Source: JABMNT01 sp048262255
GTDB taxonomy: Bacteria; Pseudomonadota; Alphaproteobacteria; Rhodospirillales; Casp-alpha2
NCBI GenBank assembly: GCA_048262255.1
Contig: JBLXFH010000001.1
Location: 1,116,001-1,180,000 of the forward strand
Reading direction: 5' to 3'
DNA length: 64,000 nt
Part shown: positions 34,027 through 43,059 of the stretch, piece by piece
Layout: every line of letters begins with the position of its first letter
Numbering within the stretch: position 1 is the first letter of the stretch
The notes under the pieces: model-generated
Seen by the model: only the letters and a program-made list of their open reading frames with translations
What the model was told of the DNA's origin: nothing
Databases searched by the model: none
Position numbers and translations under genes: made by a program

Positions 34027-34329
34027 TCAGGCGATCAACCGGGCCTGTTTTTGCGATGTCAGCACGGAGCGGACCAGAACGCATCCACGCAGTGTGCGCG
34101 CCAGATGCTCGCCCTCGGCCTGTGTCATGGCCTGGAACTGCAAGTCGATATGCAGATCCGCGTTGTCGGCGCCAAAGGCTGTCGCGTGGCACTGATAGGG
34201 AACATGGCCCAGTTTGGCGAACACGCCAAGGACACGCGGCAGGGTGCCGGGATCGCTGACGGCGGTGAGCGAGAAGCAGGCGGTGGATTCGTGAGATTGC
34301 GCTTGTGCGCAAGAGAATGCGGTTGTCAT
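34027..34329 (-). CDS. Small ACT-domain protein
   Basis: 100 residues. After a polar tail the core reads as one ACT domain: FSLTAVSDPGTLPRVLGVFAKLGH, a strand around HIDLQFQ, and a final helix-strand. It looks like the regulatory part of acetohydroxyacid synthase but no catalytic partner is adjacent. Amino-acid binding is inferred. The 130-base leader upstream contains a small ORF and a stem, see separate entries. Confidence 0.75.
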   Translation of the reverse strand: MTTAFSCAQAQSHESTACFSLTAVSDPGTLPRVLGVFAKLGHVPYQCHATAFGADNADLHIDLQFQAMTQAEGEHLARTLRGCVLVRSVLTSQKQARLIA

Positions 34330-34349
34330 TGGAAAAACCCTTCAACAGA

Positions 34350-34405
34350 AAAAAAAGAAAAATCAGCACGTTGGTCCCGGACCTCAAAGTGTGTGAGAGG
34401 CCGGG
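34350..34405 (-). promoter_or_regulatory. Attenuator-like stem and T-tract before the ACT gene
   Basis: CCCGG-A-CCTC (34376-34385) pairs with GAGG-CCGGG (34397-34405). On the minus strand this stem is followed after 13 bases by TTTTTC-TTTTTTTT, ending 20 bases before the gene. The leader ORF ends inside the stem, the classical layout of transcription attenuation, but the spacing of stem and T-run is not that of a simple terminator. Confidence 0.4.
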
Positions 34406-34455
34406 CTCATAATTCGCTGAATTGCGATTTCTGTTGTGTGGGTCAGTTTGTTCAT
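34384..34455 (-). CDS. Possible 23-residue leader peptide
   Basis: ATG at 34455 opens a frame MNKLTHTTEIAIQRIMSPASH(TL) ending with TGA at 34384-34386, inside the stem described above. It contains three isoleucines and four threonines. No strong ribosome site precedes it; the -10 box is only about 10 bases upstream, so the mRNA would be nearly leaderless. Coding status is a hypothesis. Confidence 0.35.
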   Translation of the reverse strand: MNKLTHTTEIAIQRIMSPASHTL

Positions 34456-34464
34456 AACGGGCCT

Positions 34465-34492
34465 ATGATACGCCGCTTACCGCCGGGGTCAA
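34465..34492 (-). promoter_or_regulatory. Candidate sigma-70 promoter of the ACT gene
   Basis: Minus-strand TTGACC (34487-34492) and TATCAT (34465-34470) separated by 16 bases, just upstream of the leader ORF. Confidence 0.5.
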
Positions 34493-34701
34493 GGATGACG
34501 CATTTATCTCCATAAATTATTTTCAGCCTATTTCTTCTCATTTGGCTTGAGTATATGATGACTTACACGGCGTGGCCCGCGCCTCCTCCCTCCAATCGGG
34601 AAAGCACCTGACGTGCCGGGTATTCTTATTTCGGGCCCACTGTTCGAGCATCACGCATAAGGAGGGATTGTGGCATCCGCTCGCAATAGGAGGTTCTCTT
34701 G
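34493..34701. other. Remainder of the 370-base intergenic region
   Basis: Between the ACT gene promoter and the DnaB-like gene. A ribosome-binding AGGAGG stands at 34688-34693; otherwise no gene or clear structure was seen. Confidence 0.4.
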
Positions 34702-35433
34702 ATGAAACTGACAACACCCCTTTATCGACTGAAACACAAAGCCAAAAAGCTGGCCCGTGATGCGGGCATTCCTCTGCACGTGGCGCTGGACCAAATGGCC
34801 AAAGAGCAAGGCTATACAAGCTGGAGCCTTCTGGCGTCACAGGCCATGAAAGATTATCCGTCCGCCCCATTATATCCCAAGCTAAAGCCGGGAGAACTCG
34901 TTTTGCTTGGGGCGCGTCCGGGCCATGGCAAGACACGGATGGGTTTGGAGTTGATTGCAGACGCGTTAAAAGCCGGTCACAAAGGTTTTTTTTACACACT
35001 TGAATATAACGAGGCCGACGTTTTAAAGCACCTGCAACAGGTTGGCGGCGAGACCCCAGGTCTGGAGAACCGTTTTCATTTCGATTGTTCGGACTCGATC
35101 TGTGCGGCCTACATGATAGATCAATTGGGGACACCCGAAGCGGGGTCTCTGGTTGTGATCGATTATCTGCAGCTTCTAGATCAAAAGCGTGACCATCCCG
35201 ATCTGAAGGATCAAATATCGGCGCTAAAAACGTTTGCTAGGGAAACCGGCCTTATTATTGTCTGCATCTCCCAGATTGACCGGTCCTACGAACTGTCAGG
35301 GCGTTCAATTCCCGGGCTCGCCGATGTGCGGTTGCCAAATCCGCTGGACCTGACCCTATTTAACAAAGCGTGCTTCCTGCATGAGGGTAAAATGCGGATT
35401 GAGGCGCTTGGCGGATCGGTCTCAAATTTGTAA
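34702..35433 (+). CDS. DnaB-like/RecA-fold ATPase
   Basis: 243 residues from the ATG after AGGAGG. The first 55 residues are a small basic helical region; residues 60-240 form a RecA-fold ATPase with Walker A GARPGHGKT (70-78), LEYNE, and Walker B SLVVIDYLQLL. It matches the C-terminal domain of replicative helicase DnaB but lacks the primase-binding N-terminal domain, so it is an accessory protein, not DnaB. Its role is unknown. Confidence 0.85.
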   Translation: MKLTTPLYRLKHKAKKLARDAGIPLHVALDQMAKEQGYTSWSLLASQAMKDYPSAPLYPKLKPGELVLLGARPGHGKTRMGLELIADALKAGHKGFFYTLEYNEADVLKHLQQVGGETPGLENRFHFDCSDSICAAYMIDQLGTPEAGSLVVIDYLQLLDQKRDHPDLKDQISALKTFARETGLIIVCISQIDRSYELSGRSIPGLADVRLPNPLDLTLFNKACFLHEGKMRIEALGGSVSNL

Positions 35434-35451
35434 AGACCGTGAGAAAGAGCA

Positions 35452-36387
35452 TCAATCTATGTCACAAAACAGAGGTAGATTGAGCACGGCCCCAACAGTG
35501 AGGTCAGAAAGGTTATCCTGCTGCACAATGGCGGTCTGTTCGCCGCGCGGCGCACAAAGGGCCGGGTCGGATGTTTTGGAAAACAGCACGACGGACGGGC
35601 AGCCAGCCATGGCTGCCATATGCATGGGGCCGGTGTCGTTGCCGATGGCGACGCGGGCCTTTGCGCTGAGCGCGGCAATCTCGAGCAGGCGGGTTTTGCC
35701 GGTTAAATCGATAGTTTCGGGCGCAACGTTTTTGATGGTTCGTGCCAGGTCGGTTTCGGCAGCAGTGCCGAGAACAACCGGAGTGATGCCCCGAGCCACC
35801 AGTTCGGCGGCGAGATGTCCGTAGTTTTCAATAGGCCAGCGTTTGTCCGGGCGGTGTGCCGCGCCACCCGGCACCAGTAGCCCGAAGGCGTCGGGCAGGG
35901 AGAATTGCGACAGGTCCGCCACCGCCCAGCTCAAATCCGTTGCTGGAACGGCTTTAATCCCGGCCATGGCCAGTTGCTCGCGCTGGCGGTCCTGGGTGTG
36001 CATGGAATCACGGTCCGGGTTGTCATGCGGGTGCGAGCAGACTCGCGCGATGCCCGACCATTCGGGTTTTGATGCGCCCACAAACAGCCGGTAATAAAAG
36101 GAGCTGCGGTCCGATGTCTGCAGGTCGTAAACCCGTTGAAACTGTCCGGCCAGCAATCGGTTGCGTAGACGCAGCCATTTGCCGATTTGCAGAAAACGCG
36201 GCCGTTCATCAAGCCAGATGTCATCCACATATCCCGAAACCCGGGCCAGCTCTTCATAAGGTGCCGTGGTCAGAAGTGTGATGCGGGCATCGGGATGATG
36301 ATCCCGAATGGCTTTCAGCGGGCCCAGCGCCTGGACAAAATCACCCAATGCGCCCAGCTTGATGATCAGAACGGCAGAACTAGCCAT
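35452..36387 (-). CDS. Glycosyltransferase family 9 (heptosyltransferase-like)
   Basis: 311 residues. The opening IIKLGALGDFVQALGPLKAI, central VPGGAAHRPDKRWP and C-terminal GNDTGPMHMAAMAGCPSVVLF segments are those of GT9 ADP-heptose:LPS heptosyltransferases. Expected to add a heptose to the lipopolysaccharide core at the inner face of the inner membrane. Only eight bases separate it from the next glycosyltransferase, so the pair forms an operon. Confidence 0.93.
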   Translation of the reverse strand: MASSAVLIIKLGALGDFVQALGPLKAIRDHHPDARITLLTTAPYEELARVSGYVDDIWLDERPRFLQIGKWLRLRNRLLAGQFQRVYDLQTSDRSSFYYRLFVGASKPEWSGIARVCSHPHDNPDRDSMHTQDRQREQLAMAGIKAVPATDLSWAVADLSQFSLPDAFGLLVPGGAAHRPDKRWPIENYGHLAAELVARGITPVVLGTAAETDLARTIKNVAPETIDLTGKTRLLEIAALSAKARVAIGNDTGPMHMAAMAGCPSVVLFSKTSDPALCAPRGEQTAIVQQDNLSDLTVGAVLNLPLFCDID

Positions 36388-36395
36388 GGCGGCTG

Positions 36396-37628
36396 TTATG
36401 GGGCTTTTGCAGGGGCAAGGACTTCATTGTAAACTTCAAGAATTTTGGCGCACATGGTGTCCTTGGAAAAATGATTGTGAATGTTGCTGATGCCCATTTC
36501 CGATAATTTGGCCCGTTCCTCGGCGCTCAGGTTGAGGGCCTTGTCGATGGTTTTGGCCAGCGCTTCCGAATCGCCGGGTGGGACGAGCCATCCGGTCACG
36601 TTCTCAATCACCGTTTCCTGAGCTCCACCATGGGCCGTGGCGATTACCGGGCGGCCAAGACTTTGCGCCTCAATCACCACGCGGCCAAAACCTTCCGGGT
36701 CGGTTGAAGCGGAAACCACGATGTCGGTCAGCATGTAAGCCGCAGGCATGTCGTCGCAATGATCGACGATGCGGACAATTTCACCGAGGTCGTGTCGTTC
36801 GACCAGCGTTTCAAGCTCATTTCGATAATCGTCACGGCCCTGAGCGTCGCCAACCAGCAGGCAGCGGATATCGCGCCGCGCGAGCGTCTTGATGGCGTCG
36901 ATGAAGACGGTTTGGCCTTTCCAGCGGGTCAGGCGGCCGGGCAGCATGATCACCGGCAAACCATCGTCGAGACGCCATTTATGGGCCAATGCAACAACCC
37001 GCTCTGCGGACACCAGCTTCGGGTCAAAACGTTGCAGGTCAACGCCGCGGTGAATGACCCGGATCTTGTTGACGGGTACCCCATAAATCTGCCGGATATG
37101 TCCGGCGATGAAGCTGGAAATGGCGATCACCCGGTCGCCAAAGGTCATCACCGCATTGTATTTGCGTTTCAGGATATTTTCAGTCGAATAGGTGCCGTGA
37201 AAAGTTGTGATAAAGGGTTTGCCGCTGCGTCGGGCCGCAAAAAAAGCACTCCAGGCTGGGGCGCGCGAGCGGGCATGCACCACATCCACCCGGTTCTGCC
37301 GGATGACATCCGTCAGGCGTCGGATGTTTTTGTACATGGTTAACGGGTTTTTTGAATGGACGGGCAATTCGATATGCTCGGCGCCAACGCGGGCCAGTTC
37401 ATGAACCATACCGCCCCCATTGGACACGACCAATGCCCGGCCTCCAGCTTCGACAATCGCCTGCGCCACTTCAATGGTGCCGCGCTCGACGCCTCCGGAA
37501 CTGAGCGCTGGCAATACCTGAAGGATGGTCGTTACCCGTTCGGATTCCAGCGCCGGATAAGCCGAGGATCCACCTTTCGGGCGTTCCTCTTCGCGGGCAT
37601 CAGTGTTAGTATCGGAAGTCTCATTCAT
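36396..37628 (-). CDS. Glycosyltransferase family 4
   Basis: 410 residues, two Rossmann-like domains. N-terminal LQVLPALSSGGVERGT, and the GT4 nucleotide-sugar motif region DIVVSASTDPEGFGRVVIEAQSLGRPVIATAHGG with the E-x7-E pattern are present. Upstream of and coupled to the GT9 gene, so a lipopolysaccharide core or other surface glycan is the likely acceptor. The first 25 residues are a polar extension. Donor sugar unknown. Confidence 0.93.
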   Translation of the reverse strand: MNETSDTNTDAREEERPKGGSSAYPALESERVTTILQVLPALSSGGVERGTIEVAQAIVEAGGRALVVSNGGGMVHELARVGAEHIELPVHSKNPLTMYKNIRRLTDVIRQNRVDVVHARSRAPAWSAFFAARRSGKPFITTFHGTYSTENILKRKYNAVMTFGDRVIAISSFIAGHIRQIYGVPVNKIRVIHRGVDLQRFDPKLVSAERVVALAHKWRLDDGLPVIMLPGRLTRWKGQTVFIDAIKTLARRDIRCLLVGDAQGRDDYRNELETLVERHDLGEIVRIVDHCDDMPAAYMLTDIVVSASTDPEGFGRVVIEAQSLGRPVIATAHGGAQETVIENVTGWLVPPGDSEALAKTIDKALNLSAEERAKLSEMGISNIHNHFSKDTMCAKILEVYNEVLAPAKAP

Positions 37629-37642
37629 CGGATAAGTTTACC

Positions 37643-38452
37643 ATGACCCAAAATAAGCGACGAATACCGGACAGACCTCAAACCCCTGAGGCAGCATTAC
37701 TAAATCGCGACGATGGGGCGACTATCGCCTACCACCGAAGCTCTGGCAAGTCTCCCGGCGTCGTCTTCCTGACAGGATTTAAGTCGGATATGACCGGTGG
37801 CAAGGCTCTGGCCCTTGAGGAACATTGCCTTCAGCGCGGTCAGGCATTTTTAAGGTTCGATTACACGGGGCATGGTCAATCGTCCGGAAAATTTGAAGAA
37901 GGCTGTATCGGGCAATGGGCCGAGGATGCGGTCTATGCCCTTGATCAATTGACCGAAGGCCCGCAAATTCTGGTCGGCTCCTCCATGGGGGGCTGGATCG
38001 TGCTGCTGGCGGCCCTTCAGCGCCCAAAACGAATCGCTGGCTTGATTGGCATCGCCGCTGCCCCGGATTTCACCGAAGACCTGATCTGGGATGCGTTTAG
38101 CGATGTGCAAAAGGCCGAAATGACCACTCAGGGATATGTGGATTTACCCAATTGTTATGAAGATCAGGCTCCGTACCGGATCAGCCAGAAATTGGTGGAA
38201 GACGGCCGTAACCAGTTGTTGCTGGGAGGTGAGATTGCGCTCGATATGCCGATTCGGCTGATTCAGGGGATGCAGGATGCCGATGTCCCATGGTCAACGG
38301 CGGCGCGAATTATGGAGAAAGTCACGTCAACAGATGTAGAAGTGACTTACGTCAAATCCGGGGATCACCGTTTGTCAGCGCCCACTGATCTGGCCCGGCT
38401 GACCCGAACTCTGGACGGGCTCTTGGATCAACCCTCAGACGATCCTTCGTAA
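37643..38452 (+). CDS. Alpha/beta hydrolase (ABHD10-like)
   Basis: 269 residues with nucleophile Ser in GSSMGGW, a FDYTGHGQS segment and a catalytic His in GDHRLS. Similar to ABHD10-type acyl-protein thioesterase/carboxylesterase proteins. Starts 15 bases from the divergent glycosyltransferase. Substrate unknown. Its end overlaps the convergent SDR gene by 25 bases. Confidence 0.87.
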   Translation: MTQNKRRIPDRPQTPEAALLNRDDGATIAYHRSSGKSPGVVFLTGFKSDMTGGKALALEEHCLQRGQAFLRFDYTGHGQSSGKFEEGCIGQWAEDAVYALDQLTEGPQILVGSSMGGWIVLLAALQRPKRIAGLIGIAAAPDFTEDLIWDAFSDVQKAEMTTQGYVDLPNCYEDQAPYRISQKLVEDGRNQLLLGGEIALDMPIRLIQGMQDADVPWSTAARIMEKVTSTDVEVTYVKSGDHRLSAPTDLARLTRTLDGLLDQPSDDPS

Positions 38453-39318
38453 ATCGCCTGCAGGCCTTCGCGATAGGTCGGGTAAAGCAACTGTACGCCC
38501 AGTTCCGATTTGATGCGTTGATTGTCGACGCGCCGGTTGTCCTGCCAGAACGACAGGGCCATGGGGCTCATCTCTTTGGCCGCCACGTCAAAGGGGATGG
38601 GTGCGGGTGCCTCAACGCCCAGTAGATCGCAGGCGTAAGCAATCACATCGGACGGTGATGCGGGTTCATCATCGCAAATATTGTAGATACGCCCCGGATT
38701 GGGTTTGGCGATGGATGCCGCCAGCGTTTGTGCAATATCGGCCACATGAATGCGGGAAAACTGGTGGCCGGGTTTTTCGATGCGCCTGATTTTCCCGGCA
38801 CGGACCTGCTCAATGGCGCTGCGTCCGGGGCCATAGATGCCGGGCAACCGGAAGATATGAACCGGAACCCCGGCATCGCGATACAAATCGAGCCAGGCCG
38901 TTTCGGCCTGCAGACGGCTTGCGCTGCGCGGCGATGTGGGGCGGGTCGGGCTTGTCTCATCGACCCAGTCGCCATCGGTGTTGCCATAAACCCCAGTTGT
39001 CGACAGATAGCCCAACCATCTTAGTGATGTCAGTCCGGTGATCTGGGCCTTGTGCCAGCGGAGCGCCGGGTCGCCGGTCTGGCCCGGTGGGATAGACACC
39101 AGCATGTGGGTGATGCCCTGGAGCGTGTTCGCCCCATTGACCAGTGTGGCATCGCCATCAAACCGGTGAATAGCCGGGCCGGGCGCGCCCGCTGCTGCGA
39201 GATCGGCAGTGCGTGAAGTGCCGGAGACGGTCCATTGATCCGGGGCCAGGTCATTAGCGAGGGTCTTGGCGCAATAGCCATAGCCAAAACAGAAGAGATG
39301 TTTGTCTGTCGATGTCAT
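38428..39318 (-). CDS. NAD(P)-dependent epimerase/dehydratase-fold protein (YeeZ-like)
   Basis: 296 residues with an atypical nucleotide-binding start (FCFGYGYCAKTLA) followed by TGVYGNTDGDWVDE and RLPGIYGPGRSAIEQV, as in the extended SDR YeeZ family. The usual catalytic Y-x3-K is not clear, so it may not be an active epimerase. Substrate unknown. Confidence 0.85.
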   Translation of the reverse strand: MTSTDKHLFCFGYGYCAKTLANDLAPDQWTVSGTSRTADLAAAGAPGPAIHRFDGDATLVNGANTLQGITHMLVSIPPGQTGDPALRWHKAQITGLTSLRWLGYLSTTGVYGNTDGDWVDETSPTRPTSPRSASRLQAETAWLDLYRDAGVPVHIFRLPGIYGPGRSAIEQVRAGKIRRIEKPGHQFSRIHVADIAQTLAASIAKPNPGRIYNICDDEPASPSDVIAYACDLLGVEAPAPIPFDVAAKEMSPMALSFWQDNRRVDNQRIKSELGVQLLYPTYREGLQAIYEGSSEG

Positions 39319-39374
39319 TTTTTGTCCAAAAAAACTTGTCAGAGCCCCTTATACCCCGGCAAATTGCCAGAGCA

Positions 39375-40124
39375 ATGACCCGATTCTTTTTTCTTATCTT
39401 AACTCTCTGTGCGCTAACCCTGAAAGGGGCGGGCGCTGATGAAATCGATAATGCGGCAGAATATCGCGCCTGTATGGCTGAGGCCGAAGCGACGCCCGAT
39501 ACAGCCTACGTGCGGGCCGTGCGCTGGCGTGATCTGGGCGGCGGCAGCGGCGCCGAACATTGCGCGGCGACAGCCCTGATCGGGCTTGAGCTTTATCAGG
39601 ACGCGGCGGCGCGGCTTGAAACACTGGCACAGACCAGCAAAACCGAGCCTGAGATCAAGGCGCAACTGCTGGCGCAGGCGGCCCAGGCCTGGCTGTTGGA
39701 CGGAAATGCGGAGCGCGCCGAAGCCAATGTGACGGCGGCACTGGCCTTGACTCCGGACCACCCGGAGTTGCTGATCGACCGGGCCGAGGCGAAGGCGGCG
39801 CGCAAGGACTATGCAGGGGCTTTAAATGATCTCGACAAGGCACTGGCCCTTGATCCGGGGCGCGTTGATGCGCTGGTTTTTCGGGCCACGGCGAAGCGCT
39901 ATCTGAAAGATCTGGCTGGCGCTCTGGCCGATCTCAACCGGGCGCTGACCTTCAATATCAGTCATGCCGATGCCCTGCTTGAACGGGGTATTGTCTATCG
40001 ATTGCAAAACGATGCCAACGCCGCCCGTCAGGACTGGCTGCTCGTTCTGAGTCTGGCACCGGACTCCGCCGCTGCAGAAGCCGCGCGCAAGAATCTGGAA
40101 CATATGGATGTGAGGAAAGAGTAG
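39375..40124 (+). CDS. Periplasmic TPR-repeat protein
   Basis: 249 residues from the ATG just before a signal peptide (FFFLILTLCALTLKGAGA). The body is a run of at least five tetratricopeptide repeats, clearest at about 120-215 (LLIDRAEAKAARKDYAGALNDLDKALALDPG and the next unit). Probable protein-protein scaffold in the periplasm. An earlier start overlapping the divergent SDR gene is possible but would mask the signal peptide. Confidence 0.85.
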   Translation: MTRFFFLILTLCALTLKGAGADEIDNAAEYRACMAEAEATPDTAYVRAVRWRDLGGGSGAEHCAATALIGLELYQDAAARLETLAQTSKTEPEIKAQLLAQAAQAWLLDGNAERAEANVTAALALTPDHPELLIDRAEAKAARKDYAGALNDLDKALALDPGRVDALVFRATAKRYLKDLAGALADLNRALTFNISHADALLERGIVYRLQNDANAARQDWLLVLSLAPDSAAAEAARKNLEHMDVRKE

Positions 40125-40139
40125 GGGACCGAGAAAGGC

Positions 40140-40334
40140 CTAACGGCTACGGGCCGAGCGTTGGGTCATGGCCGGGCTGACGCGCGAGCCGGCGGATTTT
40201 GGAGACCCGTAGGTTTTGGGGATGGATTTGGCCTTTTTGGCCTCGTCGGGTGCACCGTGGAGGGCCTCTTCAGTGGGGCGTTTGACGGGTTTTTTGACGC
40301 CGGGTTTGCGATTGGGCCGCTTGTTCTTGGGCAT
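40140..40334 (-). CDS. Small basic protein of unknown function
   Basis: 64 residues rich in Lys, Arg, Pro and Ser, likely disordered (MPKNKRPNRKPGVKKPVKRP opening). Lies 72 bases after the GST gene on the same strand. No strong ribosome site. It might be a real small nucleic-acid-binding protein; a chance frame cannot be excluded. Confidence 0.4.
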   Translation of the reverse strand: MPKNKRPNRKPGVKKPVKRPTEEALHGAPDEAKKAKSIPKTYGSPKSAGSRVSPAMTQRSARSR

Positions 40335-40405
40335 GGGTTTTCTCTGTCCGTTGGAGGTTCACGTGCCTCAACAGTACTCCGATCGACGCAGATAGCAAAT
40401 GGCCG

Positions 40406-41074
40406 CTAAAAATCCAGGTTGCGGTAGTGCTTGGGTGGCGGCGCGCCGGGGATGTGATCTTCCAGCAAGGGACGGAAGCTGGGCCGCGATTTGATGCGCG
40501 CATACCATTCACGGGCCGCCGGGTGGTCGTTCCACGGCACATCACCTAAATAATCTACCGCCGATAGATGCGCACTGGCCGCCAGATCGGCAATACTTAG
40601 GTGATCGCCCGCCAGCCAGTTGCGCCGATCTACCAGATAACCGATGTAATCGAGATGGATGTGAATATTTGCATGACCGGCCCGGACCACTTGGGAATCC
40701 GGCTCGCCGAGTCCTAAAAACCGCTTCATCATTTTTTCCGTGACCAGGTTCTCCGTCACTTCTGCGTTGAACTTGCGGTCAAACCAGTAAACCAGCCGTC
40801 GCGCTTCGGCGCGCTCTATCGGGCTGCGGCCAATCAGCGGCGGGTCAGGTTGGGTTTCGTCCAGATATTCGGCAATGGCGTCACTGCCGGAAAGCGCCGT
40901 GCCGTCCTCTTCAACCAGCACCGGGACTTCGCCGGTTGGGTTGAGGGCCAGAAATTCATCGCGTCGTTCCCAAACGCTTTCCGTGCGCATTTCAAATTCC
41001 ATACGCTTTTCCATTAAAGCGAGGCGGATTTTTCGACAGAAGGGATTGAGCCAGAGATGATACAGGATGCGCAT
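40406..41074 (-). CDS. Glutathione S-transferase family protein
   Basis: 222 residues: thioredoxin-fold N-terminal domain with LYHLWLNPFCRKIRLAL and the cis-Pro/GSH-binding block GEVPVLVEEDG...LSGSDAIAEYL, then the all-helical C-terminal domain. The Cys in NPFCRK could serve as a Cys-type GST residue. Cytosolic conjugation or isomerisation; substrate unknown. Confidence 0.92.
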   Translation of the reverse strand: MRILYHLWLNPFCRKIRLALMEKRMEFEMRTESVWERRDEFLALNPTGEVPVLVEEDGTALSGSDAIAEYLDETQPDPPLIGRSPIERAEARRLVYWFDRKFNAEVTENLVTEKMMKRFLGLGEPDSQVVRAGHANIHIHLDYIGYLVDRRNWLAGDHLSIADLAASAHLSAVDYLGDVPWNDHPAAREWYARIKSRPSFRPLLEDHIPGAPPPKHYRNLDF

Positions 41075-41286
41075 GGTGGGCTCTTTATACTAAGCGGTTT
41101 CAGCAGAAACAATCAGCGTCCAGCCAAGATTCATTGTCCTAACGCTAATATCGCAAAAAAGTGAAGCATCTGTCACTGGCGACCCTAGACGGTTTGGCGT
41201 ATGAAAATAGGATAGTCCATACAGGTTGCGGAATCGTAAACGCCGATTTTTATTTGTGCAGCCGGAAACGAGTTGGAGAGTTCTAT

Positions 41287-42258
41287 ATGCTGATCAAAAT
41301 AGCCAAAGCGTCGGATGTCAAATCGTCGGAAATCACCCCGAAATCCGTGTTTGAGAATCGGCGCAGCTTTCTTAAAACGGCCGCCATCGCCGGGCTTGGC
41401 TTTGCTGCAGGTTCCATTGCTCCACCCAGTTTTGCCAATACGGGCGGCACCGGCAAAAAGCTGAGCGGCATCCAACCCAGCAAATGGACGCAGGAATCCC
41501 TGGGCGAAGAACTGACCGATTACATGTCCGTTACCCAGTACAACAATTTTTACGAATTCGGTACTGGAAAGGGAGATCCCTACGCCTACGCGAAGAACTT
41601 TAAGCCCAAGCCCTGGACGGTCACCATCGATGGTCTCGTTGATAAGCCCGGCACCTATTCCTATGACGATCTGGTCAACCCGCACAAACTGGAAGACCGC
41701 GTTTATCGTTTCCGCTGCGTTGAAGCCTGGTCCATGATCGTCCCTTGGGTCGGGATTTCACTGGCGGATGTGATCAAGCGCTTAGGCCCAACCAATGACG
41801 CCAAATATGTGGCTTTCGAGACGCTCAATGACCCCGAACAGATGCCCGGCGTACGCAGCCCGGTTCTCGACTGGCCGTATCGCGAAGGCTTGCGCATGGA
41901 TGAAGCCATGAACCCGTTAAGCCTGCTGGCAGTTGGCCTGTATGGAGAGGAACTGCCCAACCAGAACGGCGCGCCGATCCGGCTGGTCACGCCCTGGAAG
42001 TACGGCTTCAAGAGTATTAAATCCATTGTCCGCATTTCCTTCACCAAGGAACAGCCACCAACGTCGTGGAATATGGCGGGGCCCAGCGAATACGGCTTTT
42101 ATTCCAACGTGAATCCGGAAAAAAGCCATCCGCGCTGGAGCCAGGCCAAGGAACGCCGTATTGGCGAGTTCCTTAAGCGCCCCAGCCTCAAGTTCAACGG
42201 CTACGAGGAAGAAGTGGCGGCCATGTACGCCGATATGGATTTGCACAAGTTCTATTGA
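41287..42258 (+). CDS. msrP: Periplasmic protein-methionine-sulfoxide reductase, catalytic subunit
   Basis: 323 residues from the ATG after GGAGAG. Twin-arginine signal with Arg25-Arg26 (NRRSFLK) exports the folded molybdenum enzyme; Cys144 (FRCVEAWSM) is the molybdenum ligand. It repairs oxidised methionines in envelope proteins using electrons from MsrQ, which follows. Reading from an upstream GTG adds 42 residues without family support. Confidence 0.96.
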   Translation: MLIKIAKASDVKSSEITPKSVFENRRSFLKTAAIAGLGFAAGSIAPPSFANTGGTGKKLSGIQPSKWTQESLGEELTDYMSVTQYNNFYEFGTGKGDPYAYAKNFKPKPWTVTIDGLVDKPGTYSYDDLVNPHKLEDRVYRFRCVEAWSMIVPWVGISLADVIKRLGPTNDAKYVAFETLNDPEQMPGVRSPVLDWPYREGLRMDEAMNPLSLLAVGLYGEELPNQNGAPIRLVTPWKYGFKSIKSIVRISFTKEQPPTSWNMAGPSEYGFYSNVNPEKSHPRWSQAKERRIGEFLKRPSLKFNGYEEEVAAMYADMDLHKFY

Positions 42259-42289
42259 TCCGTCACCGCATACAGACGACACTGCTTGA

Positions 42290-42910
42290 ATGACTCAAGA
42301 CAAACTGATCCGGCGCGTCCTCAAACCCCTTGTCTGGGTTCTGTGTCTGGCCCCATTGGTCAATCTTGCCTGGCTCGCCTATAGCGGTGGGCTGACCGCC
42401 AACCCCATTGAGTTTTTGAACCGTTATCTGGGTGAATGGGCGCTGAAATTCCTGTTGATTGCCTTGACCGTCACCCCCTTGCGCGGGATCACGGGATGGT
42501 CCGGCTTGGCCCGCTTTCGCCGCCTGCTGGGCTTGTTCGCCTTCTTTTACGTGGTGCTGCATCTCTCCAGCTATGTGGGTCTGGACCAATTCTTTGACTG
42601 GCGCGAAATCTGGCTGGATATCCTCAAACGCACCTACATCACGGTGGGCATGGTGGCTTTTGTCATTCTCGCGGCGCTGGCCGCCACCTCGACCACCGGC
42701 ATGATCAAGCGTATGGGCGGCAAAAACTGGAACCGCCTGCACAAGGCGGTTTATGTGGCGGGGATTGCCGGTTGCATCCATTTCCTGATGATGCGCAAGG
42801 GCCTGCAACTAGAGCCGATTTTTTATGGCGGTTATCTGGCTTTGTTGCTGGGTTACCGGTTTGTGGCCTATTTGAAAAAGAAACGCCGCCGGACGCAGGC
42901 TGTGGCGTAA
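42290..42910 (+). CDS. msrQ: MsrQ, haem-binding membrane subunit
   Basis: 206 residues with about six membrane helices and conserved histidines in FYVVLHLSSYVG and RLHKAVYVAGIAGCIH, matching the ferric-reductase-like MsrQ. It carries electrons from the quinone pool or NADH reductase to MsrP. 31 bases after msrP in the same operon. Confidence 0.95.
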   Translation: MTQDKLIRRVLKPLVWVLCLAPLVNLAWLAYSGGLTANPIEFLNRYLGEWALKFLLIALTVTPLRGITGWSGLARFRRLLGLFAFFYVVLHLSSYVGLDQFFDWREIWLDILKRTYITVGMVAFVILAALAATSTTGMIKRMGGKNWNRLHKAVYVAGIAGCIHFLMMRKGLQLEPIFYGGYLALLLGYRFVAYLKKKRRRTQAVA

Positions 42911-43059
42911 AAGGCCCATTGAAAAGAGCGGAGATGCGTATCTTCCTCTCGACAACACATTCAATAAATATATAATGTTTTTAAAATAACTGAATTCCTG
43001 CGTATCTGACAGCAGGAATCACGCGGTAACGGGCAGGTTGAACAATTTGGGAGGAAATC

